Source: an uncultured Flavobacterium sp. (GTDB taxonomy: Bacteria > Bacteroidota > Bacteroidia > Flavobacteriales > Flavobacteriaceae). Taken from it: DNA of 6,894 bases. Position 1 is the first letter of the stretch. Each line of letters starts with the position of its first letter. A program made the translations under genes and the position numbers. The notes beneath the pieces were generated by a model, which did not search any database, had not been told where the DNA came from, and was given only the letters and a program-made list of their open reading frames with translations. Positions 6,408-6,894 of this stretch are shown here, piece after piece. The DNA is taken from the NCBI GenBank assembly GCA_946480635.1, contig CAMLKV010000114.1, positions 1 through 6,894 of the forward strand. The letters run 5' to 3'.

Positions 6408-6894
6408 GATTTCTTCTTCAAAATATCCAAAAACTCTTCTCTTGGAATTTCACGACAACCTAAACTAGCAAGATGATTATTGTAAATTTGGCAATCCAAC
6501 AGTTTATAATTGTTCTTTTTTAAATAAGCTACTAAAGCTATGAAAGCTACTTTTGATGCATTACTCATATGGGAAAACATGCTTTCGCCACAAAAAATAT
6601 GATCCATATCAACCCCATACAAACCACCAACTAATTTTTCTTGAAACCACACTTCAACTGACATTGCTTTCCCAATTTCATGCAAAAAAGTATAAGCATC
6701 AATCATTTCTTCATTAATCCAAGTTCCGTATTGCCCTGGGCGATATATTTGTTGGCAATTGATCATTACCTCTCTAAAGGCTTTATTAAAAGTAACTGAG
6801 TAAATGCCTTTATTAATGACATTCCGCATGCTTTTTGAAGGTTTAAATTCTTCAGGAAACAAAACCATTCGCTCTGGTGGACACCACCATAAAA
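6404..6894 (-). CDS. aat: Leucyl/phenylalanyl-tRNA--protein transferase Aat (N-terminus outside window)
   Basis: Aat transfers leucine or phenylalanine from aminoacyl-tRNA to the N-terminus of proteins starting with Lys or Arg, marking them for ClpS/ClpAP degradation (the bacterial N-end rule). The frame runs off the right edge: before the Met at 6868 the frame continues as LWWCPPER, which matches the family's WWSPDPR segment, so that Met is internal. About 162 residues are visible, with roughly 30-60 N-terminal residues missing. Family hallmarks seen in order are VLFPEEF, GTWINEEM, AYTFLHEIGKAMSVEVW, LVGGLYGVDMD, IFCGESMFS, ASKVAFIAL, LLDCQIYNNHLASLGC and EIPREEFL. The typical Ser of WWSP is Cys here. 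The gene is convergent with the VF530-family gene and its TAA (complement of 6404-6406) overlaps that gene's stop. Its promoter lies outside the window, and it appears functionally unrelated to the thiamin genes. Confidence 0.97.
   Translation of the reverse strand, partial: LWWCPPERMVLFPEEFKPSKSMRNVINKGIYSVTFNKAFREVMINCQQIYRPGQYGTWINEEMIDAYTFLHEIGKAMSVEVWFQEKLVGGLYGVDMDHIFCGESMFSHMSNASKVAFIALVAYLKKNNYKLLDCQIYNNHLASLGCREIPREEFLDILKKKS

Overview
The window is most likely from a Bacteroidota genome, probably Flavobacterium or a close relative. It is AT-rich, the genes lack clear Shine-Dalgarno sequences and instead have A/T-rich leaders before their ATGs, and the proteins (a ThiH-type thiazole pathway, a Bacteroidota-style second ThiE-like protein, a VF530-family protein and Aat) fit that group. 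The assignment is inferred from protein character and base use, not from a search.

Bases 1 to about 5391 are the distal part of a thiamin biosynthesis operon, all on the + strand: thiC (3' part only), a diverged ThiE/TenI-family paralog, thiD, thiE, thiG, thiH and a thiF/moeB-type adenylyltransferase. Junctions are tight. The paralog overlaps thiD by 28 nt, thiD overlaps thiE by 8 nt and thiE overlaps thiG by 14 nt; thiG-thiH is a 2-nt gap and thiH-thiF a 16-nt gap. The only sizeable internal gap is the 105 nt after thiC, which holds an imperfect long inverted repeat.

Together the genes cover both branches of the pathway. ThiC makes HMP phosphate from AIR and ThiD phosphorylates it to HMP pyrophosphate. 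ThiH cleaves tyrosine to dehydroglycine, the ThiF-like enzyme activates the sulfur carrier ThiS, and ThiG joins these with deoxyxylulose phosphate into the thiazole. ThiE couples the two halves into thiamin phosphate. thiS is not in the window and is expected upstream of thiC together with any TPP riboswitch; thiL is also not seen. The least understood member is the ThiE/TenI paralog, whose catalytic motifs are largely eroded.

Bases 5392 to 6407 hold two further + strand genes that are closely spaced but not recognisably part of thiamin synthesis: a six-helix DUF1275/YoaK-family membrane protein and a small VF530-family protein. The last gene, aat (Leu/Phe-tRNA-protein transferase), is on the - strand, runs off the right edge, and its stop codon overlaps the VF530 stop codon tail to tail.

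No CRISPR array, insertion sequence, tRNA, rRNA or defence system was seen. This is mostly an ordinary metabolic region. The points worth a second look are the diverged ThiE paralog, the structured gap before it, and the uneven base composition across the operon.
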